Assembly: GCF_014696615.1 (NCBI RefSeq)
Contig: NZ_JACJQJ010000023.1
Span: 56,911 to 120,910, forward strand
Direction of reading: 5' to 3'
From: Nostoc linckia FACHB-104
Lineage (GTDB): Bacteria > Cyanobacteriota > Cyanobacteriia > Cyanobacteriales > Nostocaceae
DNA: 64,000 nt
Part shown: piece after piece, positions 15,737-25,407 of the stretch
Numbering within the stretch: the first letter of the stretch is position 1
Layout: every line of letters begins with the position of its first letter
Position numbers and translations under genes: made by a program
The notes under the pieces: generated by a model
Told to the model about the DNA's origin: nothing
The model's input: the letters and a program-made list of their open reading frames with translations, nothing else
Databases searched by the model: none

Positions 15737-16489
15737 CTAATAACTAATTTGCAATGTTACCGATGCTTCTACTTGCTGTTCGCCACCAATGACGGGAGTT
15801 GCAGCATCAGCTTGAGCTAGCTTCGCAGACTCAGCACGGTATAAAACGGGTAATGGTGGTGGCGCACTCGCACCGTTAACTTGAATACTCACCACTTCTT
15901 TCGATGTTAAACCCAAGGAACTGAAAACTGCTTGTGCTTGTGCTTGTGCATCTTCGGTAGCTTCTTTGAGTGCTTGCTTTTGAGCAGATGCGATCGCTTC
16001 ATCAGTTGCCACAAAACTAATACCATTAATTTGTGTAGCACCAGCTTTTACAGATTCATCCAATAATGGGCCAGCTTTTTCTGTTGCAATCCGAAAACTG
16101 ACAGTGTTGCTAGCAGCATACCCAGTAATTCGCTGCACGTTATTTGTATAACTATAAACTGGATTCAGGCGAATACCTGTGGTTTGTAACTTCTCCACAT
16201 TGCGGCTCTTGAGTAGCGCTACTACTGCTGCTGACCTACGGGCTGCTTCTTGCTGTACTTCCTGGGCTGTTTTCCCTTGAATTTCTACCCCTAAATTAAC
16301 TAAAGATAAGGTAGTAGGAATTGCTTCCATACCACGACCACTAACAGTCAGTGTTCGCCACAATTTTTCTTTTTCTTGGGCTAACCCTGGCTGCATAAAA
16401 GTTACACAAACTAACAAAGCTAAAGGCAAGGTTTTACAAAAATTGCCAACATTAAACCTTGAACCGGATAATAAAGCGGCTCTCAACAT
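15737..16489 (-). CDS. SIMPL (DUF541) domain exported protein
   Basis: 250 residues: a signal peptide (LPLALLVCVTFMQPGLAQ), then a SIMPL domain over almost the whole mature protein (TLTVSGRGMEAIPTTLSLVNLGVE ... ITGYAASNTVSFRI ... EASVTLQISY). Bacterial members such as E. coli YggE are periplasmic and linked to oxidative stress; the molecular activity is unknown. The ATG at 16489 is chosen because AGGAG at 16501-16505 sits about 10 nt upstream, whereas the upstream TTG at 16507 overlaps that ribosome-binding site. It converges with ssb across a shared terminator. Confidence 0.88.
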   Translation of the reverse strand: MLRAALLSGSRFNVGNFCKTLPLALLVCVTFMQPGLAQEKEKLWRTLTVSGRGMEAIPTTLSLVNLGVEIQGKTAQEVQQEAARRSAAVVALLKSRNVEKLQTTGIRLNPVYSYTNNVQRITGYAASNTVSFRIATEKAGPLLDESVKAGATQINGISFVATDEAIASAQKQALKEATEDAQAQAQAVFSSLGLTSKEVVSIQVNGASAPPPLPVLYRAESAKLAQADAATPVIGGEQQVEASVTLQISY

Positions 16490-16724
16490 AAAATTTGCAC
16501 TCCTCAAAAAAAATTATCTCGGATATTTGTCATAGAGCATATCTAACAATCCAGATTTAACGGTTAACTGCGTATAGTCAACCGCCACCACTAAGTTTTC
16601 ACAATTCTTATGGGATTGAATAGATATGATTTGTATGTTTATACTTTGACACTGTTACAGTCAAAAACGGAAATGGTTTCATTTTTTGAAACTAAAAAAA
16701 TTACATCTGACTGTGGAGATTTTG

Positions 16725-17138
16725 ATGGCGTATTGGCTGCTGAAAACTGAACCTGATAATTATTCCTACTCTGATTTAGAAAGAGATGGTAGTACAGTTT
16801 GGGATGGAGTAAACAATCCTCTGGCTTTGAAACATCTGCGGACAATGCTGCGCGGTGACTTGGCTTTGATTTACCACACAGGTAAAGAACGACAGATTGT
16901 AGGTCTAGCAGAAATAGTCAGTCAACCTTACGCTGATCCAGCATTAAATGATGCCAAACGCGCAGTCGTAGATGTGCGGGCAGTAAACACAGTCAAACAG
17001 CCTGTTACCTTAGCCCAAATCAAGCAAGATAGCTTTTTTACAGACTTTGACTTACTAAAGCTCCCTAGATTATCGGTCGTCCCAGTTTCGGAATCCTATT
17101 GGCAACGCTTAATGCAGTTAGCAGACAGCAAAATGTAA
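16725..17138 (+). CDS. EVE domain protein
   Basis: 137 residues forming one EVE (PUA-like) domain: MAYWLLKTEPDNYSYSDL at the start, WDGVNNPLALKHLRTMLRGD, then YHTGKERQIVGLAEIV. EVE domains read modified nucleobases in DNA or RNA. The mitochondrial and bacterial short forms (THYN1-like) have been linked to RNA and to modified-DNA defence, but a housekeeping solo EVE gene is common. The ATG at 16725 has GGAG 8 nt upstream; a longer frame from 16686 lacks a site and adds an unrelated Lys-rich leader. Confidence 0.92.
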   Translation: MAYWLLKTEPDNYSYSDLERDGSTVWDGVNNPLALKHLRTMLRGDLALIYHTGKERQIVGLAEIVSQPYADPALNDAKRAVVDVRAVNTVKQPVTLAQIKQDSFFTDFDLLKLPRLSVVPVSESYWQRLMQLADSKM

Positions 17139-17298
17139 CACTCTTATTCAGAGTTACGTAAGAATAAGGTTTCTATTCACATCTTGCGTAACTAAATATT
17201 ATTTCTTCTCCCCCTGCCCTCTGCCTTAATCTGAAGAGATAGCGGCAGCCTTATCGTGTAAACAGGTAAAAATAAAGAGAAAGATTTTCGCAGAACCA

Positions 17299-18777
17299 AT
17301 GCAGTTTTTAAATGCAATCAACTCCTCTGTTCCCCTCTTGGCCAGCGCCACAGAGACAGCAGACAGTTCAATGGTAATGGCAGCAGTGCTGCTAAGTTTA
17401 GTGGTAATTTACTTCGCCAGCAAAGTTGGCGGAGAGTTATCCAACAGGGTCGGTTTACCGCCAGTTTTAGGCGAATTAGTAGGTGGTGTTGTCGTCGGTA
17501 TCTCTGTGTTACACCTTTTAGTATTCCCTGAAGGTGGTACAGATAGTTCTGGCTCTTTAATTATCGCCTTCCTGCAATCCACTGCTGGGTTAACTCCACA
17601 AGCTGCTGATGGCGTGTTTGCCGCACAGTCAGAAGTCATTTCTGTCTTAGCAGAATTGGGTGTGATCATTCTGCTATTTGAAATTGGTTTGGAGTCGAAC
17701 TTAAAAGACTTAATGGCGGTTGGTATCCAAGCCACGATTGTTGCAGTCGTCGGGGTAGTAGCACCTTTTGCTGCGGGTACTGTGGGGTTGATGACTTTGT
17801 TTGGTATCGATGCTGTTCCAGCAATTTTTGCTGGCGCAGCGTTGACTGCTACTAGTATTGGGATTACGTCCAAGGTACTTTCAGAAATTGGGCGGCTCAA
17901 TTCTAAAGAAGGGCAAATTATTCTGGGTGCGGCTGTAATTGATGACGTACTAGGAATTATCGTCTTGGCAGTGGTTGCCAGCTTAGCTAAAGAAGGCGAA
18001 GTAGATGTCACTAAAGTCATTTTTCTAATTATCAGTGCAACTACTTTCCTGCTGGGTGCAATTTTGCTGGGCAATTTTTTCAATAAGTCTTTTGTGGCAA
18101 TCGTCAACCGTCTCAAAACGCGGGGTGAATTGGTAATTCCAGCATTCATTTTCGCTTTTGTGATGGCATATCTTGCTGCGGTGATTCAATTAGAAGCCAT
18201 CTTGGGAGCTTTTGCGGCTGGTTTAGTTTTGGAAGAAACAGATAAGCGCAAGGAATTGCAAAAGCAAGTGATTCCCATTGCTGATCTGTTTGTACCAATT
18301 TTCTTTGTCACTGTCGGTGCAAAAACTGATTTGGGTGTATTAAACCCTGCTATTCCCTCTAATCGGGAAGGTTTAGTCATGGCTAGTTTCCTGATTATCG
18401 TAGCCATTATTGGTAAAGTAATTACAGGCTTAACGGTGTTTGGTCAGCCTGAAATCAACCGTTTGGCAATTGGTGTGGGAATGATTCCCAGAGGTGAAGT
18501 AGGATTGGTATTTGCTGGTGTTGGCGCTGCTAGTGGAGTACTCTCCAAACCACTGGGAGCAGCAATTATCATGATGGTAATTTTGACAACCTTTTTAGCA
18601 CCACCATTGTTACGTTTTGTCTTTCCAGATCCAGCTAACGAAACAACAGATCCAGAGAAATTGATATTAGATAGTGCTGGAGCTACATCCTTGACAATCG
18701 AACAACCTCAGTTGCTAACCTCACAATCGCCAGATGTGGCTAATTTAGAATCGGCTTCGGATTCTTCAGACAGTTAA
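17299..18777 (+). CDS. CPA2-family Na+(K+)/H+ antiporter
   Basis: A 492-residue membrane protein with about 12-13 hydrophobic segments. The signature is LPPVLGELVGGVVVG in the second helix, AELGVIILLFEIGLE, and the ion-binding Asp pair in GAAVIDDVLGIIVL. IPRGEVGLVFAGVG is the other half-site. The last 50 residues are a hydrophilic Ser/Asp-rich tail. It would exchange sodium or potassium for protons across the plasma or thylakoid membrane. Its shape resembles cyanobacterial NhaS3/NapA, but a precise orthologue is not claimed. It stands alone, 160 bp after the EVE gene. Confidence 0.9.
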   Translation: MQFLNAINSSVPLLASATETADSSMVMAAVLLSLVVIYFASKVGGELSNRVGLPPVLGELVGGVVVGISVLHLLVFPEGGTDSSGSLIIAFLQSTAGLTPQAADGVFAAQSEVISVLAELGVIILLFEIGLESNLKDLMAVGIQATIVAVVGVVAPFAAGTVGLMTLFGIDAVPAIFAGAALTATSIGITSKVLSEIGRLNSKEGQIILGAAVIDDVLGIIVLAVVASLAKEGEVDVTKVIFLIISATTFLLGAILLGNFFNKSFVAIVNRLKTRGELVIPAFIFAFVMAYLAAVIQLEAILGAFAAGLVLEETDKRKELQKQVIPIADLFVPIFFVTVGAKTDLGVLNPAIPSNREGLVMASFLIIVAIIGKVITGLTVFGQPEINRLAIGVGMIPRGEVGLVFAGVGAASGVLSKPLGAAIIMMVILTTFLAPPLLRFVFPDPANETTDPEKLILDSAGATSLTIEQPQLLTSQSPDVANLESASDSSDS

Positions 18778-19412
18778 TTGAATTTCTTAAGTAGAAACAC
18801 CCTGTTGATTACCTACTGAGGTAGATTAAGACTGTGTTCTGAGTTGTAATTATTCAGAACTCAGTCACGTTAAATGCGATCGCTCTCGGTGTTGGCTACG
18901 TAGGATTCTTTGGTCATGATTCTCAATGTACTTGAGTATTTTCCTGTGGCCACGGGAAACTTATAGCTTTGAGTGTCCGTCCCCTAAAATTATCAATTTG
19001 AGTTTTTTCTCATTCAGACCAGCATTTGGCATGTGATTCGGTTGCTAGCTTTTCCCTGTTTTACTCTCTTTGTTTGGTTATTTTTTCAGCAGTGAGGAAA
19101 TAAGTAGTAGTCATGAACGGCATACACCACTGATCAGCAAGGGGCTAGAGACTAGTAGTTTTTACTAGAACTCTGTACTCAGAACTTTTGCTAGCGATCG
19201 CGCAACTTGAACTTAATTCCTGACTAATTCAAGTTTTACTGGCTGGGATTTACTGCTTAAAGTCAATTCTGGTGATTTTTTGTGGTTGTGACCTGATGCG
19301 ATCACCTCATAGCAAAATCAAAGTGCGTATAAAATTTTATGCCTATATTTATGTCTTGATGGCAATGTTCAAGCTCAAATAGGCATAAAAATTTATTTTA
19401 GGTGATGCAAGT
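18778..19412. other. long leader/intergenic region upstream of amiC1
   Basis: About 635 bp without a supported gene. It contains two HIP1-like sites. Its last 100 bp align weakly with the region before amiC2, which suggests the tandem duplication included upstream DNA. No clear -10/-35 pair could be fixed. Confidence 0.5.
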
Positions 19413-19475
19413 GTGACAATTTACCAATATGTTGAAATATTAACTACTCCCATGAATGTGAATCAGCAGAAATGA
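19413..19475 (+). CDS. possible upstream short ORF overlapping the amiC1 start
   Basis: A 20-codon frame from GTG (VTIYQYVEILTTPMNVNQQK). Its TGA stop overlaps the amiC1 start codon as ATGA. The equivalent frame before amiC2 encodes VRIYQYFESLTAPM plus NANQEKGL, and it too ends by overlapping the start (GTGA). Conservation in paralogues at both sites and the coupling geometry suggest a translated leader. It could instead be conserved untranslated sequence. Confidence 0.3.
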   Translation: MTIYQYVEILTTPMNVNQQK

Positions 19476-21292
19476 CTTTGAAACTAAATTGGTTAATACC
19501 TGGTACGTTAGGAACTGTTTTGTTGCTAGCATCACCAACGCTGGCAGCTAGGCTAGATTCTTGGCGTTTTGATGCCAATCAAAACCAGCTAGAAATCAAT
19601 ACAATAGGTGCTGTGCAACCGAAAGCACAATTACTTTTCAACCCTACTCGTCTAGTAATTGATCTGCCACAAACTGTATTTGGCCGTCCTCAAATCACAC
19701 AAGCTTTGGGTGGGGCAATTCGCTCAATTCGTGTCGGGCAGTTTGATAAAGAAACAACCCGCATCGTTGTCGAAATCAACCCGGGTTATACCTTAGACCC
19801 CCAGCGGGTGCAATTTACACCTATTAATGACAGCCGTTGGCTTGTAAAATTACCCGATCCAGAAGTGGTGAAATTACCATCTGGCGATCGTAATGTTGAT
19901 AATGCAACTCCCAGAGACTCTGCACCCAAACCTGAGTTACCCCCATTAATTAACGCCACAGCCGGAGTTACTCAAATTGAAAGATTACGAGTCACGGGAG
20001 ATGGATTTTTTATCCTGACGAGTGGTGGTAACCCCAAGATTGAGGTGAATCGGACTGAGGATAAAAGGTTAATTAATATCGACATCTCCGGCGCTGCTTT
20101 ATCACCAAGATTCGCGCAACAAGATGTATTAATTAACCGCTATGGCGTGAATCGGATTCAATTCAGCCAATTTCAAAATCAACCGCCTGTAGTGCGAATG
20201 ACAATGCGGGTAGAGAGTAATAGTCCTGATTGGCGGGCTATGAGTAGCAGAGTAGGTGAGTTAGTTGTTTTGCCCAATAATAGTGGCGTGGCATCAAGCG
20301 AAGATGATAATCGACCGCCTGTAACACCTGTTACTAACTCCCCAGCTAATATTCAATCTGTAGAATTAGCGGGGAATGGCACACAATTGCTGATTCGTGG
20401 TGACCAAGCTTTATCTGCTACAGGTGGTTGGGATAGATCCTCTGGTTTGTTCCGCATTACAATTCCCAACGCGAAGGTATCTCCTAGGGTCAAGGGGCCA
20501 GCTTTAGATGCTACAAGTCCGATTTTGCGGGTAAGGCTTCAACCCCAAGAACCAAATACAGTAGTTGTTTTCGTTCAACCAGCATCCGGAGTACAAATTG
20601 GCGAACTTAACCAAGTTGGTAGTCAGCTGATAGCGCTACAATTACAACGCTTTTCTCAAGTTAGACCACCTTTAAATTCAACGCAGCTACCGCCTTTAAA
20701 CCTGCCAGATAACACTCTTCCCCAACCTGATTCACGTCCCACAATTCCCAATGGGCGAATGGTCGTGCTAATTGACCCCGGACATGGAGGTAAAGATCCA
20801 GGAGCCATTGGTATTGGCGGAGTGCGTGAGAAGGATATCATCTTACCTATTGGCGTGAAAGTGGCACAGATATTGCAGCAAAATGGCGTGCAAGTAATTA
20901 TGAGCCGTAATTCTGACTATTTTGTCAGCCTAGAAGGGCGAGTTGCTATGGCAGCAAGAGCAAGAGCTGATGTCTTTGTCAGTATTCATGCTAATTCAGC
21001 CGGCGCAGGTCGTCCTGATGTGAATGGATTGGAAACGTATTATTACGACAGTGGCCTAAGTTTAGCTCGCATTGTTCATAGCAACATTCTCCAAAGTTTA
21101 AATGTCAGAGACCGCGGAGTGCGACGAGCTAGGTTTTATGTCCTCAGAAAAAGTTCGATGCCTTCTATTTTGGTAGAAACTGGCTATTTAACTGGTCGAG
21201 TGGATGTTGCCAACCTCCAAAGCTCTAATTATCAAAATCAAATGGCGGAAGCGATCGCTCGGGGTATCCTCCAGTATCTCAAACAAAGATAA
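19472..21292 (+). CDS. amiC1: N-acetylmuramoyl-L-alanine amidase, AMIN + Amidase_3
   Basis: 606 residues: signal peptide (1-26), an N-terminal AMIN domain (about 28-125; RLVIDLPQTVFGRP), two further AMIN-like segments (about 165-260 and 290-390), a Pro-rich linker, and a C-terminal zinc amidase (about 425-606). Zinc-site motifs are IDPGHGG (His438), REKD and FVSIHAN; the catalytic Glu is in SILVETGY. It cuts the bond between muramic acid and peptide. In heterocystous cyanobacteria AmiC enzymes drill septal nanopores needed for cell-cell communication. The name follows position in the tandem pair and synteny recalled from Anabaena. Confidence 0.93.
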   Translation: MTLKLNWLIPGTLGTVLLLASPTLAARLDSWRFDANQNQLEINTIGAVQPKAQLLFNPTRLVIDLPQTVFGRPQITQALGGAIRSIRVGQFDKETTRIVVEINPGYTLDPQRVQFTPINDSRWLVKLPDPEVVKLPSGDRNVDNATPRDSAPKPELPPLINATAGVTQIERLRVTGDGFFILTSGGNPKIEVNRTEDKRLINIDISGAALSPRFAQQDVLINRYGVNRIQFSQFQNQPPVVRMTMRVESNSPDWRAMSSRVGELVVLPNNSGVASSEDDNRPPVTPVTNSPANIQSVELAGNGTQLLIRGDQALSATGGWDRSSGLFRITIPNAKVSPRVKGPALDATSPILRVRLQPQEPNTVVVFVQPASGVQIGELNQVGSQLIALQLQRFSQVRPPLNSTQLPPLNLPDNTLPQPDSRPTIPNGRMVVLIDPGHGGKDPGAIGIGGVREKDIILPIGVKVAQILQQNGVQVIMSRNSDYFVSLEGRVAMAARARADVFVSIHANSAGAGRPDVNGLETYYYDSGLSLARIVHSNILQSLNVRDRGVRRARFYVLRKSSMPSILVETGYLTGRVDVANLQSSNYQNQMAEAIARGILQYLKQR

Positions 21293-22067
21293 TGAAATAG
21301 CAAAATTAGAGGAATTTCACTAGATAGCCCAATTTCTTCTTCAAGATAGACAATTACGTAATTCCATCACCTAGTTCAGGATGAAAATACTTATCTGTGA
21401 ATATCTCATGCTCATGTTCCCTTTTCAAAACAGCTAATAACATTAACATCCCAAAATTATCTATGAAAATCTTTCTTCCCCATCAACACTCGACAGTCAG
21501 CCATATTTTCCAGACAATAACAAATCTCTGATAAAGGCAATTAACCTTATCTGTACAGTTCGACACACCCATCTATAAAATATTTTTCTAAATATTAAAG
21601 AGTGGCTGTCACCAGCCTAGGTACACAAGTTAAGAGTAGTTGGATTTTTACACTAGGTGCATTAATTACTAGCAATCAAATAGTTAACTGAAGGATAAAG
21701 TGTCAGGCATAAAGTTATGAAGCTTAGACATGAAAGATAAATCGGCTAGCTCAAAACAAGATACCTAATTCCTATCGCAGTTACCCCTCGAAATATATCT
21801 TTCTTGTTTGACCTAATTAAATTTACTTACTCTGTACAAATTTCTGTTGTTTCATGCTTTATCCTTTATCTTTCATACTTGAATGGTCAGTTTAATTCTA
21901 ATTATCTTTTTTTGGTGTACCCTGATGCTTTGGAGGTGGAATCTAGCAGCATTAACAGCATGGCAAACTTACAGAGATATGCTAAAATTTCACGCCATTA
22001 AGTATGTTGTTAATGCCAGCGCAAAATGTTTTTGCTGCATTAAAGCTAATGTTTGGGCGGTGACGGT
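21293..22067. other. intergenic region between amiC1 and amiC2
   Basis: A 775-bp AT-rich spacer. Short overlapping frames around 21804-22071 look like chance. The final part aligns loosely with the region upstream of amiC1. It probably holds the amiC2 promoter, since no terminator-free short gap links the two genes. Confidence 0.5.
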
Positions 22068-22136
22068 GTGAGGATTTATCAATATTTTGAAAGCTTAACG
22101 GCTCCCATGAATGCGAATCAGGAGAAAGGACTGTGA
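22068..22136 (+). CDS. possible upstream short ORF overlapping the amiC2 start
   Basis: A 22-codon GTG frame whose TGA overlaps the GTG start of amiC2 (GTGA). Compared with the amiC1 copy it keeps IYQY, E, L, PMN and NQ at the same positions, with a mix of silent and replacement changes. A GGAGAAAGGA stretch inside it is the ribosome-binding site for amiC2. Confidence 0.3.
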   Translation: MRIYQYFESLTAPMNANQEKGL

Positions 22137-24058
22137 AATTACACTGGTTACTACCCGGTACTTTTGGAACCATCTTCATACTGTCGTCGCCGGCTTTTGC
22201 AGCGAGACTAGAATCTTGGCGTTTTGATGCCAGTCAAAATCAGTTAGAAATCAACACTGCCGGTGGTGTACAACCAAAGGCACAACTAATTTTTAACCCT
22301 ACCCGTTTAGTAATTGATTTACCTCAAACCGTATTTGGTCGTCCCCAGGTGACGCAACCAGTAGGTGGTGGAATTCGTTCAGTGCGTGTGGGACAGTTTG
22401 ACCCAGAAACAACTCGCATTGTTGTCGAACTTAACCCAGGTTACACCCTAGACCCTCAACAAATAAAATTTGCAGGTATCACCGCCAGTCGTTGGACAGT
22501 AAAGTTACCTAATCCTAAAATGGAGCAGGTGTCTGCGTCTAATAATATTCCAGCGCAACAAACACCAGTTCCTAGAACTGTAACTCCTTCTCAGCCACCA
22601 GCCACTGCATTACCGCCGAGAAATATTTACAACGTAGTGAGAACTGGCCAGGTTACCCCCATCGATAATCGAACTGCGGTTAACTCTAGTTCAGGCGCAA
22701 CTCAAATTCAGAAATTACAACCCACAGGTGATGGATTTTTCATCCGTACTAATGGTGGTAACCCCAAGATTCAAGTCAATCGCACTGAAGATAGAAAGAC
22801 AATTAATATTGATATTGCTGGGGCTGCTTTAGCGCCAACATTTGAGCAGCAAGATGTCTTAATTAACCGCTATGGTGTAAATCGCATTCAATTCAGCCAA
22901 TTACAATCACAACCACCTGTAGTGCGGATGACAATGCGCGTGGATAGCAATAGTCCCGATTGGCGCGCAAGTAATAGCAGTGTGGGTGGCTTTGTACTTT
23001 TACCCAATAGTGGTGGGGTGAGATTACCTGCTGGGAATAATAATGCCAATGTTGTTATACCCAATACCAACTCGCCAGCCACGATTCAATCTGTAGAATT
23101 GGCTGGGAATGGTACACAGTTACTCATTCGCGGTGACCAAGCTTTATCTGCTACAGGTGGTTGGGATAGATCCTCTGGTATGTTCCGCATTACAATTCCT
23201 AATGCTAAGTTAGCTCCTAGGGTGAATGGGCCAGCTTTGAATGCTACTAGCCCAATTCTGCGAGTAAAACTGCAACCCCAAGAACCAAATACGGTGGTTG
23301 TCTTTGTCCAACCAGCAGCAGGCGTACAAATTGGCGAACTTAATCAAATTGGCAATCAGTTAGTAGCGTTACAATTACAACGCTCTCGAGCAATTACATC
23401 GCCCAGAATACCCCCTGTAGCTTTACCACCGCTACCACCTACCCAAGGGCAATTACCAGATCCCGCAGATAATCCCCGAACTATACCGCAGCCAACACCA
23501 CGCCCCACAGTTCCTAGAGGCAAATTGTTAGTAGTGATTGACCCTGGACATGGTGGTAAGGATTCTGGCGCACCTGGTTTAGGGGGATTGCTAGAAAAGG
23601 ATGTGGTATTACCCATTGGCAAACGGGTAGCCTCTATTTTGCAGCAAAATGGCGTACAAGTAGTGCTAACCAGGGATGCTGACTTTTTTGTTGAACTTCA
23701 AGGACGAGTAGATATCGCCGAGCGAGTAAATGCGACTTTATTTGTGAGCATTCATGCCAATTCCGTAGGGAATCGCCCTGAGGTTAATGGATTAGAAGTC
23801 TATTATTACGACAGCGGTTATGGTCTAGCCGAAGCAGTTCGCAAGAGTATTCTTCAAAATATCGGTACAATCAAAGACCGAGGCACGCGTAAAGCGCGAT
23901 TCTACGTCCTCAGAAAGAGTTCTATGCCTTCAATTTTGGTGGAAACTGGCTATATGACTGGTAGAGAGGATAACCCTAGATTAGGTAACCCCGATTACCA
24001 GAATCGCATGGCTGATGCGATCGCCAATGGCATTCTCAGGTACTTACAAAGAAGGTAA
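22133..24058 (+). CDS. amiC2: N-acetylmuramoyl-L-alanine amidase, AMIN + Amidase_3
   Basis: The 641-residue tandem paralogue of the upstream gene has the same layout: signal peptide (LPGTFGTIFILSSPAFAA), AMIN domain (about 25-122), longer variable linkers (about 125-185 and 400-460, Pro/Thr-rich), two AMIN-like repeats and the amidase (about 460-641). Zinc-site motifs are IDPGHGG (His473), LEKD and FVSIHAN; SILVETGY supplies the catalytic Glu. It begins with GTG at 22133 behind GGAG. In N. punctiforme and Anabaena the AmiC2-type enzyme is needed for septal nanopores, hormogonia and heterocysts (recalled). The linkers, not the catalytic domain, carry most of the divergence between the two copies. 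Confidence 0.93.
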   Translation: MKLHWLLPGTFGTIFILSSPAFAARLESWRFDASQNQLEINTAGGVQPKAQLIFNPTRLVIDLPQTVFGRPQVTQPVGGGIRSVRVGQFDPETTRIVVELNPGYTLDPQQIKFAGITASRWTVKLPNPKMEQVSASNNIPAQQTPVPRTVTPSQPPATALPPRNIYNVVRTGQVTPIDNRTAVNSSSGATQIQKLQPTGDGFFIRTNGGNPKIQVNRTEDRKTINIDIAGAALAPTFEQQDVLINRYGVNRIQFSQLQSQPPVVRMTMRVDSNSPDWRASNSSVGGFVLLPNSGGVRLPAGNNNANVVIPNTNSPATIQSVELAGNGTQLLIRGDQALSATGGWDRSSGMFRITIPNAKLAPRVNGPALNATSPILRVKLQPQEPNTVVVFVQPAAGVQIGELNQIGNQLVALQLQRSRAITSPRIPPVALPPLPPTQGQLPDPADNPRTIPQPTPRPTVPRGKLLVVIDPGHGGKDSGAPGLGGLLEKDVVLPIGKRVASILQQNGVQVVLTRDADFFVELQGRVDIAERVNATLFVSIHANSVGNRPEVNGLEVYYYDSGYGLAEAVRKSILQNIGTIKDRGTRKARFYVLRKSSMPSILVETGYMTGREDNPRLGNPDYQNRMADAIANGILRYLQRR

Positions 24059-24187
24059 AAATGTAGTAGAAATTACTAGTTAAAGAGGTGATATCAGACT
24101 TCTTTTGCGTACAGGATTTATGAGTCTTAGCAAATTGGCTACTAAATCCTGTATCTTAAATCAAAAAACCTCAACCCATATCTGCCC

Positions 24188-25051
24188 GTGTATTCATCTT
24201 CCATCTTTGAAGGCAATCTTTATAATTTTTCCGAGCAAGAACCACAACGCGCCCCCATAGGTATCTTTGATAGTGGCGTGGGTGGTTTAACGGTATTACG
24301 ACAAGTTTATCGGCAACTTCCTAACGAATCTGTTATTTATTTTGGCGATACAGCGCGACTGCCTTATGGCATTCGCTCACAAGCAGAAATTCTACAATAT
24401 GTGCGCGAAATTTTGACCTGGATGCAACAGCAACAGGTCAAAATGGTAATTATGGCTTGTAACACTAGTTCGGCTTTAGCTTTAGATATCGTCCGCGCAG
24501 AATTTAATCTGCCAATTCTCGGCGTTATCCTCCCAGGAGCTAGAGCCGCAGTGCAACAAGGCAAGCGGATTGGTGTGATTGCTACCCCCGCCACAGCTAA
24601 AAGTAATGCTTATAAGCAAGCTATACTAGAGATTGATTCCAATGTCCAAGTCTGGCAAGTTGGTTGCCCAGAATTTGTGCCTTTAATTGAGCAAAACCGT
24701 ATTCATGACCCCTACACAACTGAAGTGGCTCGCTCATATTTAGAACCCTTAATCAAACAGGAAATCGATACTTTAGTTTACGGCTGTACCCATTATCCTC
24801 ACCTTGCCCCTATCCTGCGATCGCTTCTTCCTTCTCATGTGAAGCTAGTTGATCCAGCTGTGAATGTTGTCGCCGCTTGTATCCAAGATTTAGACTTATT
24901 AGGTTTAAGGAATACCCATCCCCCATTACCAACACGCTTTGCGGTTAGCGGCTGCGCCCAACAGTTTGCCCAATCAGGATTGCAGTGGTTAGGCTATACT
25001 CCATTAGTTGAGGAAGTTAGCTTCAGTGAAGCTAAAGCCTCTTATCTATAA
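24188..25051 (+). CDS. murI: glutamate racemase
   Basis: The 287-residue cytosolic enzyme supplies D-glutamate for peptidoglycan. The two catalytic cysteines are visible: Cys91 (MACNTSSALAL) and Cys200 (YGCTHYPHL). The N-terminal motif IFDSGVGGLTV carries the acidic/Ser pair Asp28-Ser29. It begins with GTG at 24188; the first 20 or so residues before the conserved core are variable, so a later start is possible. It follows amiC2 by 129 bp on the same strand, making a local wall-metabolism group. Confidence 0.95.
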   Translation: MYSSSIFEGNLYNFSEQEPQRAPIGIFDSGVGGLTVLRQVYRQLPNESVIYFGDTARLPYGIRSQAEILQYVREILTWMQQQQVKMVIMACNTSSALALDIVRAEFNLPILGVILPGARAAVQQGKRIGVIATPATAKSNAYKQAILEIDSNVQVWQVGCPEFVPLIEQNRIHDPYTTEVARSYLEPLIKQEIDTLVYGCTHYPHLAPILRSLLPSHVKLVDPAVNVVAACIQDLDLLGLRNTHPPLPTRFAVSGCAQQFAQSGLQWLGYTPLVEEVSFSEAKASYL

Positions 25052-25079
25052 AAAAATTTGTTTGTAGAAGTGTTTACAA

Positions 25080-25127
25080 GTCAAGAGTCAAAAGTCCAGA
25101 AAAATTGTTTGACTTTTGACTCTTGAC
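25080..25127. terminator. bidirectional terminator after murI
   Basis: A perfect 17-bp inverted repeat (GTCAAGAGTCAAAAGTC / GACTTTTGACTCTTGAC) with a 14-nt A/T-rich loop. It lies between murI and a gene on the other strand and is built from the same AGTCAAA motif as at 554-583. Confidence 0.75.
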
Positions 25128-25133
25128 ACTTGA

Positions 25134-25331
25134 CTACTGACTATTAACAACTTCAGTCACCTTTGGTGCTACTGATAGCTCTTGTGTATGTTTCTGCTGC
25201 CCTGCCAAAGTTACATTTGTAGGATCACTGTTTTTTCCTGTTCGCTTTGCTAGTGCTAAGAGTAGGTAAACGGTGAACAAATATCCAGCAGCTAAAATAA
25301 AAATCATCATAGGCATATTTCCGTAAATCAT
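25134..25331 (-). CDS. small single-pass membrane protein, unknown function
   Basis: A 65-residue frame starting ATG at 25331. It has one clear N-terminal membrane helix (MMIFILAAGYLFTVYLLLAL) followed by a basic turn (AKRTGK) and a polar tail, so the tail is probably cytoplasmic by the positive-inside rule. I do not recognise a family. Its upstream DNA contains the structured region described at 25408-25760, on either strand of which an RNA could lie. Reality as a gene is likely but not certain. Confidence 0.55.
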   Translation of the reverse strand: MIYGNMPMMIFILAAGYLFTVYLLLALAKRTGKNSDPTNVTLAGQQKHTQELSVAPKVTEVVNSQ

Positions 25332-25407
25332 TGTTCTACCAGCACCTTTCTCAAACGAATATGCACTTTCAACACATAAGTAAAACTTCTACCAAGCAAG
25401 AGAATTC

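Noticed and set aside
17409..18149. 246-residue minus-strand frame opposite the antiporter
   Set aside because: Antisense shadow of a clear transporter gene; Lys/Ser/Thr/Pro-rich, membrane-less composition typical of such shadows.
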